A stretch of DNA of 64,000 bases from Bacteroides_D sp963546395 (GTDB taxonomy: Bacteria > Bacteroidota > Bacteroidia > Bacteroidales > CAJPTX01): positions 1-64,000 of the forward strand of contig CAUUMS010000001.1 of NCBI GenBank assembly GCA_963546395.1, written 5' to 3'. The position numbers were made by a program, and so were the translations under genes. The notes under the pieces are model-generated. The model had not been told where the DNA came from and made no database searches. It was given only the letters and a program-made list of their open reading frames with translations. Of the stretch, positions 15,379-23,222 are shown in pieces. Within the stretch, counting starts at the first letter, position 1. Each line of letters begins with the position of its first letter.

Positions 15379-16647
15379 ATGCCTTACCTATTCACCTCGG
15401 AGAGCGTATCGGAGGGGCACCCCGACAAGGTGTCCGATCAGATAGCCGACGCTCTTCTGGACGAGTTCATACGCCGCGACCCGCATGCCAAGGTGGCGTG
15501 CGAAGTGCTGGTGACGACGGGCCTGGCCGTGCTCAGCGGTGAGATCCGCACCTCGGGCTACGTGGATGTGCAACAGGTGGCGCGCCGGGTGGTCAACCAG
15601 ATTGGCTACAACCGGGCTGACCTGATGTTTGACGGCAACAGCTGCGGGGTCATCACCACCATCCATGAGCAGTCGCCCGACATCAACCGCGGGGTGGTGC
15701 GCGACACGCCCCTCGACCAGGGGGCCGGCGACCAGGGGATAATGTTCGGCTACGCCTGCTGCGAGACCGACAGCTATATGCCCGTGGCCATCGCCCTCTC
15801 GCACATGCTGCTGATGGAGCTCTCGGCCATTCGGCACGCGGGAGAGCAGATGCGCTATCTGCGCCCCGACGCGAAGAGCCAGGTGACCCTGGAGTACGAC
15901 GATGACAACAAGCCGAAACGGGTGCACACCATCGTCATCTCCACGCAGCACGATGAGTTTGACAGCGATGAGGCCATGCAGGAAACCATTCGCCGGGATG
16001 TGCTCGAGGTGCTGATACCGCGCGTGAAGGCGAAGCTATCGCCTCGGGTGCGCGCGCTCTTCCAGGGCGACTTCACGCTGTACGTGAACCCCACGGGGAA
16101 ATTCGTCATCGGTGGGCCGCATGGCGACACGGGGGTCACCGGGCGTAAGCTGATTGTGGACACCTACGGCGGCCGGGCCGCCCACGGGGGCGGGGCCTTC
16201 TCGGGTAAAGACCCCTCGAAAGTGGATCGCTCGGCGGCCTACGCCGCGCGCCATATGGCTAAGAACCTGGTGGCAGCTGGGGTGGCCGATGAAATGCTGG
16301 TGCAGGTGGCCTATGCCATCGGCGTGGCGCAACCCGTGAGCCTGATGGTGAAGACCTTCGGGACGGCTAAAGTGCCCATGACGGATCGGGAGATCGCCGA
16401 GCGGGTGATGCCGCTGTTCGACCTACGCCCCGCAGCCATTGTGGCACGATTCGGCCTGCTGAACCCCATCTACCTACCCACGGCCGCATACGGTCACTTT
16501 GGGCGTACCCCCTACCGGGCCACGGTGGAGGTGTATGAGAATGGTCGGCCCGTGGAGCGTGAGGTAGAGTTTTTTGCTTGGGAAAAGCTCGATGCCGTGG
16601 ACGCTGTCCGCGAGGCGTTCGGGCTGGCTGCCCCCCAGGGCCGGTAA
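15379..16647 (+). CDS. metK: S-adenosylmethionine synthetase
   Basis: Makes S-adenosylmethionine from methionine and ATP. 422 residues from ATG 15379 (MPYLFTSESVSEGHPDKVSD); the 22 upstream codons lie in the leader and do not match the family. Signatures present are GHPDKVSDQ, GAGDQGIMFGYA (about 113-124) and GGGAFSGKDPSKVDRS (about 271-286). The length agrees with the long Bacteroidetes form. It starts 453 bases after tRNA-Asn. Confidence 0.96.
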   Translation: MPYLFTSESVSEGHPDKVSDQIADALLDEFIRRDPHAKVACEVLVTTGLAVLSGEIRTSGYVDVQQVARRVVNQIGYNRADLMFDGNSCGVITTIHEQSPDINRGVVRDTPLDQGAGDQGIMFGYACCETDSYMPVAIALSHMLLMELSAIRHAGEQMRYLRPDAKSQVTLEYDDDNKPKRVHTIVISTQHDEFDSDEAMQETIRRDVLEVLIPRVKAKLSPRVRALFQGDFTLYVNPTGKFVIGGPHGDTGVTGRKLIVDTYGGRAAHGGGAFSGKDPSKVDRSAAYAARHMAKNLVAAGVADEMLVQVAYAIGVAQPVSLMVKTFGTAKVPMTDREIAERVMPLFDLRPAAIVARFGLLNPIYLPTAAYGHFGRTPYRATVEVYENGRPVEREVEFFAWEKLDAVDAVREAFGLAAPQGR

Positions 16648-16688
16648 CGGCTGGGGCAGTCGTATATGTGTAACCAATTGGACATTTT

Positions 16689-17951
16689 ATGGCGGAGCAA
16701 CTACATGTAAATGTGAGCTCAGAGATAGGCGAATTGCAGGCAGTGATCATGCATACGCCTGGGCGTGAGGTAGAGAGTATGGGTCCCACCAGCGCGGCAG
16801 AGGCTCTGTATAGCGACATCCTGAGCCTGGAGATCGCGCAGCGGGAGTATGCCCCATTCCGGGGTGCATTGGAGCGGGTGTGCCGGGTGATAGAGGTGGA
16901 GGATCTGCTCACCGAGGTACTCGCCAAGCCGCAGGGTCGGCAAGAGGTGCTAGAGATGCTCTGCCCAGCCAACCTGCCAGGGCTGGCTGAGGAGCTGAGC
17001 CAGCTGCCACCGGCCAAGCTGAGCCGCATGCTGGTGGAGGGTGTGCCCATGCCCCGCAACACGCTCACCCAATTCCTGAGCCCCTCGCGCTACGCTATTC
17101 CGCCGCTCTACAACCTGTTCTTCATGCGCGATGCGTCCATGTCGGTGTACGACAGCGTGCTGTTGGGCCGCATGGCGGGCCCCGTGCGCTGGGGCGAGAC
17201 GCGCATCCTGCGCACCATCTTCAACCTCTCGGACTCGGTGCATGCCCCGGTGATGGATCCCAATGCCCTACCCGATGCTGGGGACGTGCGCATTGAGGGG
17301 GGCGACGTACACATAGCGCGGGAGGACATTCTGCTCATCGGGACAGGGCTACGCACCTCCCCGCAGGGGATCGATTTCCTGGTGAGCCAACTCGTGGCTA
17401 AAGGGCTGCACAAGCCGCAGCACATCCTGATACAGGAGCTGCCGCATACGCCCGAATCGTTCATCCACCTGGACATGGTGTTCACCCTGCTCGACAGGGA
17501 TCGGTGCATGGTGTACGGGCCCGTGATACTGGGGCCATCGCCATATCGCACCATACACATGACCATAGAGCCCAATGGCAAGACGAGCATCCGCTACGTG
17601 GAGGGACTAATACCCGCGCTGCGTGAGCTGGGTATGCCGCTGGAGCCGATTGTGTGCGGTGGATCCATCGACCCATGGCACCGGGAGCGGGAGCAGTGGC
17701 ACAGCGGTACCAACTTCTTCTCCTTCGCCCCCGGAAAGGTGCTGGGCTACTCGCGCAATCTGCGCACCATAGAGCAGATGAGCGCCTGCGGCTTCGAGGT
17801 GATTCCGGCCGCCAAAGTGGCCAGCGGAGAGGTGGACGTGCGCACCGTGTCGCGCTGCGTGGTGACGGTGGATGGTAGCGAGCTACCCCGCGGTGGTGGC
17901 GGTGCCCGCTGCATGACCATGCCCATTGTCCGCAAGCCTGTGAGCTGGTAG
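16689..17951 (+). CDS. arcA: Arginine deiminase
   Basis: Hydrolyses arginine to citrulline and ammonia. 420 residues. Active-site motifs of the family are all present: FMRDASM (about 145-151), EGGDV (about 202-206), HLDMVFTLLD (about 258-267) and the catalytic Cys408 in GGGGARCMTMP. No ornithine carbamoyltransferase, carbamate kinase or arginine/ornithine antiporter is seen in the window, so the gene stands alone. It starts 41 bases after metK. Confidence 0.93.
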   Translation: MAEQLHVNVSSEIGELQAVIMHTPGREVESMGPTSAAEALYSDILSLEIAQREYAPFRGALERVCRVIEVEDLLTEVLAKPQGRQEVLEMLCPANLPGLAEELSQLPPAKLSRMLVEGVPMPRNTLTQFLSPSRYAIPPLYNLFFMRDASMSVYDSVLLGRMAGPVRWGETRILRTIFNLSDSVHAPVMDPNALPDAGDVRIEGGDVHIAREDILLIGTGLRTSPQGIDFLVSQLVAKGLHKPQHILIQELPHTPESFIHLDMVFTLLDRDRCMVYGPVILGPSPYRTIHMTIEPNGKTSIRYVEGLIPALRELGMPLEPIVCGGSIDPWHREREQWHSGTNFFSFAPGKVLGYSRNLRTIEQMSACGFEVIPAAKVASGEVDVRTVSRCVVTVDGSELPRGGGGARCMTMPIVRKPVSW

Positions 17952-17977
17952 GGGCCCCGCAGCTCCCCAAGGATGTA

Positions 17978-18036
17978 CGCACCTCATCGCTTCCCGAGCC
18001 ACGATGCACGATCGGTTCGGTGGGTGATGAGGTGCG
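17978..18036 (+). terminator. Long branched hairpin after arcA
   Basis: Outer arms CGCACCTCATC and GATGAGGTGCG are perfectly complementary. Inside lie CCGAGCC/GGTTCGG and CGAT/ATCG pairings. It begins 27 bases after the arcA stop, with no clear T-run. It is a probable terminator or processing structure. Confidence 0.55.
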
Positions 18037-18120
18037 ACGCTTTACCCCCTTCGAGGCTGGAGGGCGTGGGAGCGTGTGTGATTGACAGGGAGAGCAATTG
18101 GCACCGAAAGGAGTTGCCCC

Positions 18121-18648
18121 ATGGGATTTCGTAAGCTATCCACCGAGGAGCTAGGCCGTCCTAGTCCTCAGGCCTTTGCGCAGCAGGCTAAACGGCCCGT
18201 CACGCTGCTACTCGACAACATCCGCAGCCTTCACAACGTGGGGGCTATGTTTCGCACGGCCGATGCCTTCGCCATCGAGGGCCTGGCCCTGTGCGGGTTC
18301 ACGGGTACCCCACCCCGGCGCGAGCTTCACGCCGCCGCTCTCGGGGCTGAGCTGTCCGTGCCGTGGGTGCACTACCCTGAGGCCAACGCATGCGTTGAGC
18401 ACTACGCCCAGCGTGGGTACACCATCGTAGCTCTCGAGCAGTGCGAGGGGAGCACACCCCTAGCCACATATGCGCCGGGGGCGCAGTTTCCGCTACTACT
18501 CATTGTGGGTAATGAGGTGCACGGCGTGCAGGATGCGCTGCTGGACAAATGCCATGCGTGCGTGGAGATTCCACAAGCAGGCACCAAGCACTCGCTCAAT
18601 GTGGCCACCGCGGCAGGCATAGCCCTGTGGGCCATACTGCATCCCTGA
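18121..18648 (+). CDS. TrmH/SpoU family RNA 2'-O-methyltransferase
   Basis: 175 residues from ATG 18121 (MGFRKLSTEELGRPS). SPOUT-fold motifs are present: DNIRSLHNVGAMFRTADAF (motif 1), LIVGNEVHGV (motif 2) and HSLNVATAAGIALW (motif 3). The substrate nucleotide (tRNA or rRNA) cannot be told from sequence. It is shorter than RlmB-type enzymes and lacks their N-terminal L30-like domain. Confidence 0.88.
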   Translation: MGFRKLSTEELGRPSPQAFAQQAKRPVTLLLDNIRSLHNVGAMFRTADAFAIEGLALCGFTGTPPRRELHAAALGAELSVPWVHYPEANACVEHYAQRGYTIVALEQCEGSTPLATYAPGAQFPLLLIVGNEVHGVQDALLDKCHACVEIPQAGTKHSLNVATAAGIALWAILHP

Positions 18649-19070
18649 GGACACGGGCGAAAGCCGTGCACACGTGCTAGCCTCTAAGACGAGGCCAGGG
18701 AGCGTGCTGCCCAAGGTTGACGGACAGAACCACGTTGAGCTAGCTGTCACCCAATGCGTGAGGGGCACATGATGATAGCTTACCGAGCCCGCTCATTCTG
18801 GCCCCATCACAGCAGCACCCCGAGCGGTGCCCAACGGCTAGTGTGAGGTCTTACGACCCCTGGGACCTGTATCTTTAATTCGTTCCGTACTATGCCAATG
18901 CGGGCCCTCAGGGGCCCCTAGAGGTCTATTCCCGTAAATGGCGCGCAGATCCCCCTGCCTAGCCGCCTCGCAATTCAAATTAAATTGATATATTGCAGGG
19001 GGATTGGTGCGGATGATCGATGCGGTGGAATTGATCCACGGGAAGGAAATTATCTCAAATATCAGGCACT
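18649..19070. other. Intergenic region, small hairpin only
   Basis: No gene is recognised. A GGGCCC-TCAG-GGGCCC hairpin lies at 18902-18917. An AT-rich stretch at about 18973-18996 (TTCAAATTAAATTGATATATTGC) may hold the promoter of the next gene, but it does not fit TAnnTTTG. Confidence 0.4.
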
Positions 19071-19805
19071 ATGGAACGTTTTGCGCACACATCGGCGGAT
19101 GCACAGTCGGGGGTAAGGCCCTCGAAGTGTAACGGCACTCCCAGAATCACGTGCGCCGCACGGCTGCGATATCTCGGCGTATCGCTAGCACTACTCGCCC
19201 TGCTTTGCGGGGGGCTACTACCAGCGCACGATGCTATGGCCGGGACTCCACCGAGGTTTGGGGTGACGGCTGGGAGCGGGTTCGATATTTCCATCCCATT
19301 TCCTTACATATACTCCCACGGCGGCTCCCAGGTGGGTGCCACCATGCGCAAGGCCACGAGCAACCGCTGGGATTTCGAGACGGCGGCACTTGCCACCTTC
19401 GGTGGAGTGGCGATATCCATTCACCGTAAGCGTATTGAGCGCACGCTCACCTTGCAGGTGCCGCTGCTGGGGACGTTCTGGTGGAACAACGAGCGCACCG
19501 GTCTGCACATGGGCATTGGGGGGCAGGTGGGGTTCCTCGTCTGGGGCTGGTCGACAACGTACTACGAGGATGGGGACAACGAGATAGAGTACGTAAAGCC
19601 TGACTGGATGCCCTGGCGCCGACAGAAGTCCAACGATTACTCCGTGTATCGATTTCCGGTGTCGGTGGGTGCCGTATTTCGGCTAGGGTACCAGCTCAAG
19701 CGAATCCCACTGGACATATCGTTCATCTCGCAGCAGTATCTCATTAACCATCAGCGAATCTTCTACCCGCACTACACGGGCGTGTCATTCACCTGGTGGT
19801 TCTAG
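19071..19805 (+). CDS. Predicted outer-membrane beta-barrel protein, unknown
   Basis: 244 residues, family not recognised. An unusually long basic N-terminus (about 30 residues) precedes a hydrophobic export segment (LGVSLALLALLCGGLLPA, about 35-52). The remainder alternates polar and hydrophobic residues, rich in aromatic amino acids, and ends in aromatic residues (GVSFTWWF) as many outer-membrane barrels do. Small size suggests an eight-stranded barrel. No downstream partner is on this strand. Confidence 0.6.
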   Translation: MERFAHTSADAQSGVRPSKCNGTPRITCAARLRYLGVSLALLALLCGGLLPAHDAMAGTPPRFGVTAGSGFDISIPFPYIYSHGGSQVGATMRKATSNRWDFETAALATFGGVAISIHRKRIERTLTLQVPLLGTFWWNNERTGLHMGIGGQVGFLVWGWSTTYYEDGDNEIEYVKPDWMPWRRQKSNDYSVYRFPVSVGAVFRLGYQLKRIPLDISFISQQYLINHQRIFYPHYTGVSFTWWF

Positions 19806-19954
19806 CGCGTGAGCCCCACCCCACGCAACGGTTCACCCCCCGCCACTCGTAGAGCACGGCACACCGGCGGGCTATGCCAATCCCGTTGAGGGCCCGGACT
19901 GTCGCCGTGGATGCTGGAGATGGTAGGGCTAAGACGTACCCGAGTGCCGCAGCA

Positions 19955-20968
19955 CTACTGGGCATTGTGGATGCGTGGGCACCCTTTGCAATCCCCTTCA
20001 GCTGAGGGCTTGCTGACGAGGCGTTCACCGGCTGGCCGGAACAGCACGTAGGCTACAAGGATGAACACCAGGGCCCCCAGGGTGACTTCCAACGGGAAGA
20101 GGTAGGCGTTGGGCTGCTGCAAGATGTTAGGCACCAGGGCAATAGCGGCTGCAGGGGCGAATTGTCGTCGCAGTGCATTAGAGATGACGTAAAGGACACC
20201 TAGCACCACTATGACGGTGAGGGCAGGTGGCCATCCTAAGCCTTGGGTGAGGCACAGGTGGCCCGCATTACCCACGATGGCTGCCACGACAATCAGCAGC
20301 ATCACCGCGAAGGGGGCTTTACGGAGCCCCGTCGCAGGACGGGTGAACTCCACGAAGAGCACAATGAGGGGCGGAAGGATGAGGTAGCGATGCCCCGTCA
20401 TCATGGGCACGGCAGTAATCAGGACAACCGCCGCGAGCATGAGCAGCCAATGGCGACACCGATGCGCACGGGGTGTTGCGATGGGACGAAATGGTAACGG
20501 GGCACGCATTCGCGCACGCTCCATGAGCCACTGAACACCAGCCACGCCAAGCGTGAGCCCGAAAACGGCCACCGGATAGAGCCAGCTGCCGACGTTAAGC
20601 ACCACAGGCAGTAGGCAGGCCGAAATGGCCGGGTAGAGCGAGGCACGCATCATGATGAGCAGGGAGCCCACGAAGGCGAATCCTAGTGCCACATTCGCCA
20701 ATGGTGGGAGTGGGGAGTAACGCGATAGGACGTATCCAGCTACAGCGGCCAATGTGAGCAGGATGACGAGTCGTAATCTGTCGACAGCCCACACCCGCTT
20801 AGGTACCACCAGACACCCGGTGGCTAGCGCAGCGATCTCAGGGAAGATGACCTCCGGCTCCTCCAGGCACTGGGCCACGGCTAGCATAGCGACCGAGAGA
20901 AGGATGGCGAAGCCCTGTCGGGTCACGAGCCGCCTAGCGGCACGCAGACGAATGGGATCCACAAGCAT
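19955..20968 (-). CDS. Polytopic membrane protein with internal duplication (HPP-like)
   Basis: 337 residues with about ten hydrophobic segments. The two halves look homologous: FPEIAALATGCLVVP near residue 42 corresponds to LPPLIVLFVEFTRPATG near 198, and YPAISACLLPVVLNVGS corresponds to APAAAIALVPNILQQPNAY. This duplicated pattern resembles HPP-type membrane proteins, but the assignment is tentative and the substrate unknown. It starts 21 bases after the glycosyltransferase, so the two are probably cotranscribed. Confidence 0.65.
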   Translation of the reverse strand: MLVDPIRLRAARRLVTRQGFAILLSVAMLAVAQCLEEPEVIFPEIAALATGCLVVPKRVWAVDRLRLVILLTLAAVAGYVLSRYSPLPPLANVALGFAFVGSLLIMMRASLYPAISACLLPVVLNVGSWLYPVAVFGLTLGVAGVQWLMERARMRAPLPFRPIATPRAHRCRHWLLMLAAVVLITAVPMMTGHRYLILPPLIVLFVEFTRPATGLRKAPFAVMLLIVVAAIVGNAGHLCLTQGLGWPPALTVIVVLGVLYVISNALRRQFAPAAAIALVPNILQQPNAYLFPLEVTLGALVFILVAYVLFRPAGERLVSKPSAEGDCKGCPRIHNAQ

Positions 20969-20989
20969 CGGTAGAGAAGGGATAGCTGG

Positions 20990-21940
20990 CTAGAACTTCT
21001 CGGCAATCTGGTAGCGATTCCTATCTGGCGAAGAGCGGGCCACGAGCTCGCCCAGGAATCCGGCCAGGAAAAAGAGCACCCCCATGAGCACGAGCGTGAG
21101 GGCGATGAAGAAGAGGGGCTGATCGACCACTTGGCGGTAGGCCTGGTGGCTGGCGATGGCATGGATCTTGGCTCCAATGAGCCAAAGCGTGATGCCACCG
21201 CCCACTAGGAACATGAGCGTGCCCAGCGAGCCGAATAGGTGCATGGGTCGCTTGCCGAAACGGGAGATGAAGAGCACGGTGAGCAGGTCGAGGAAACCGT
21301 TGATGAAGCGTGACCAGCCGAACTTGGTGACCCCGTACTTGCGCTCGTGATGCGTGACAACCTTCTCGCCAATGCGCCGGAACCCGGCATTGCTGGCTAG
21401 GACGGGGATGTAGCGATGCATGTCGCCGTAGAGCTCAATGCTCTTGACGACGGGCCGCCGATAGGCCTTGATGCCACAGTTGAAATCGTGAAGCTTGATG
21501 CCCGTGAATCGGCGCACCGAGGCGTTGTAGAGCTTGCTGGGGAGGTTTTTCGAGAGCTTGGGGTCGTGGCGTATCTTCTTCCAGCCCGAGACGAGGTCGT
21601 AGCCCTCCTGCGTCACCATGCGGTAGAGCTCAGGGAGCTCGTCGGGCGAGTCCTGCAAGTCGGCATCCATGGTGCATACCACCTCGCCGGTGGCTGCGCC
21701 AAAGCCCACGTGCAGCGCGGCCGCCTTGCCGTAATTCCGCTGAAACCGTATGCCTCGCACCTGGGTATGCGCAAGCTGAAGACCTGTGATCACGGCCCAG
21801 GACGCATCGCTACTGCCATCATCGACGAGGATGAGCTCGGCTGTCCAGCCTTGCTGCCCAATGACCCGATCGAGCCAACTGGTGAGCTCAGGAAGCGACT
21901 CAGCCTCATTGTACAACGGGATGACGATGCTAATGTCCAT
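20990..21940 (-). CDS. GT2 family glycosyltransferase, DPM1/GtrB-like
   Basis: 316 residues from ATG 21940 (MDISIVIPLYNEAES). The N-terminal GT-A domain has VDDGSSD and the metal-binding DADLQDSP, followed by the RNYGKAAAL and GWKKIRHD motifs. Two C-terminal transmembrane segments (about 225-250 and 265-295) match polyprenyl-phosphate glycosyltransferases that load a lipid carrier on the cytosolic face. The donor sugar cannot be told from sequence. It lies between a DUF4199 gene and the HPP-like gene. Confidence 0.88.
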   Translation of the reverse strand: MDISIVIPLYNEAESLPELTSWLDRVIGQQGWTAELILVDDGSSDASWAVITGLQLAHTQVRGIRFQRNYGKAAALHVGFGAATGEVVCTMDADLQDSPDELPELYRMVTQEGYDLVSGWKKIRHDPKLSKNLPSKLYNASVRRFTGIKLHDFNCGIKAYRRPVVKSIELYGDMHRYIPVLASNAGFRRIGEKVVTHHERKYGVTKFGWSRFINGFLDLLTVLFISRFGKRPMHLFGSLGTLMFLVGGGITLWLIGAKIHAIASHQAYRQVVDQPLFFIALTLVLMGVLFFLAGFLGELVARSSPDRNRYQIAEKF

Positions 21941-22017
21941 TGCGGAAAGAGATGGTTGTAATGACACGCAGCGCGCTCAGCGCAAGGGCGGCTACTGTTT
22001 CGACTGGCTAGTAAGAC

Positions 22018-22151
22018 ACACGCATGCGCACCGGTTGCCTGTTTGACCTCTGAGGGAGCTCCCAAACACCCAGTGATGCTTGGGGATGAGACTCACGCCA
22101 CGCATGCGCACCAAACGGGATGCAAGGGCTAACCCACGAAGCCAAACGGGA
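22018..22151. repeat. Short direct repeats in the GT2-DUF4199 gap
   Basis: CACGCATGCGCACC occurs at 22019-22032 (first base a match to CACGC) and 22099-22112. CCAAACGGGA occurs at 22111-22120 and 22142-22151. The 246-base gap otherwise holds nothing recognisable. Confidence 0.5.
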
Positions 22152-22186
22152 CACGATCGGCACCGATTGGCACACCGGCTCCATGG

Positions 22187-22759
22187 CTAGATATTGCGGG
22201 TCTGCGGAACCCGTTTGATGAAGATGGCCATGATCAGCGAGGCGATGAGGCCATAGGTGATGCTGTTAAAGAGCGTGGAAAAGGTATGGAACAGCGGAGA
22301 ACGAAGCAGATGGAAAATCGGATTCTTCTGCATGACCTGCTCGAGCTGATCCACGTCGGTAACGCTCTGTCGCATCACCTTCAAGGTCTCCTGGTACAAG
22401 AATTCGGGGTAATCGGGGACAACCACCTCAATCATCACGAAGTAGATGGCCACCACAATGATGGCGGAAAAGAGCGACTGCACGGCCCCAACCTTGAAGG
22501 CAGTCCCGTAGGTGATATAGCCTTTCGACAGGGAGCGGCGATAGAGCGACATGGCCCGCCCCACCATGAGGAAGTATACCAGCAGCTCTAGCAGTGTCAG
22601 GGCCCAGGCATAATCGACAATCCGTAGCCCCACGGTGAGCACTGTGAGCACGCTCACGAGGAGTCCCATGTAAAGGCCCCACGTGGCGGTAAACTGGTAG
22701 AAACTCCCCCTCGAGGAGATATCTGATCCCTGGCTAGAATCCTGCATATTCCGTCGCAT
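22187..22759 (-). CDS. DUF4199 family membrane protein
   Basis: 190 residues with four transmembrane segments: about 26-45, 50-70, 88-108 and 162-184. Matches the Bacteroidetes DUF4199 family by its layout and by motifs such as YGTAFKVGAVQSLFSAII in the middle. Function unknown. In this phylum it is often found just upstream of a DPM1-like glycosyltransferase, as here. A second ATG at codon 5 is equally possible. Confidence 0.82.
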   Translation of the reverse strand: MRRNMQDSSQGSDISSRGSFYQFTATWGLYMGLLVSVLTVLTVGLRIVDYAWALTLLELLVYFLMVGRAMSLYRRSLSKGYITYGTAFKVGAVQSLFSAIIVVAIYFVMIEVVVPDYPEFLYQETLKVMRQSVTDVDQLEQVMQKNPIFHLLRSPLFHTFSTLFNSITYGLIASLIMAIFIKRVPQTRNI

Positions 22760-22866
22760 TATCAGTTATTCCACATGGCCTCACCCGGTGGCTAGGCATC
22801 ACGGTGGAGCGAATGGGTTCCTACGCACCACATGCCCCCTGCCCCCATATGCCCACACGTCCAAGG

Positions 22867-22874
22867 CAAAGGTA
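22867..22874 (-). promoter_or_regulatory. -7 element (TACCTTTG) upstream of the DUF4199 gene
   Basis: TATACCTTTGCC on the minus strand, about 108 bases before the start. It lies in the 463-base divergent gap 22760-23222, which otherwise shows no gene. No -33 box at the expected spacing. Confidence 0.5.
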
Positions 22875-23222
22875 TAAAATCCACCCCATAAGGGGGTAAG
22901 GATCCGTAGCTAGCTGGCGAGGAGTGCGCTGCATCCTTCCGATCGATACGGCTCTATCAGACGAACTGCCCAGGTAGAAGATTCACATGACTGGGGGGGA
23001 AGAGATGGGGTGTAGAACCATTCAGCATTCACTTCTTGACCTCCGTCCCCCCATAGTTTCATTTCCCCAAATAACTTCACTTTGGGCAAATCCTTTTCCG
23101 CACCATTACGTTACAGGGGTGGCACGCAGCCCACCTGCGGGCAACACGTATGTACCATTGCGAGAGATCAACGGGGTGCTAAGTGCCCCAGTATACCTGA
23201 AATAACATCAAGAAGCTGACCC

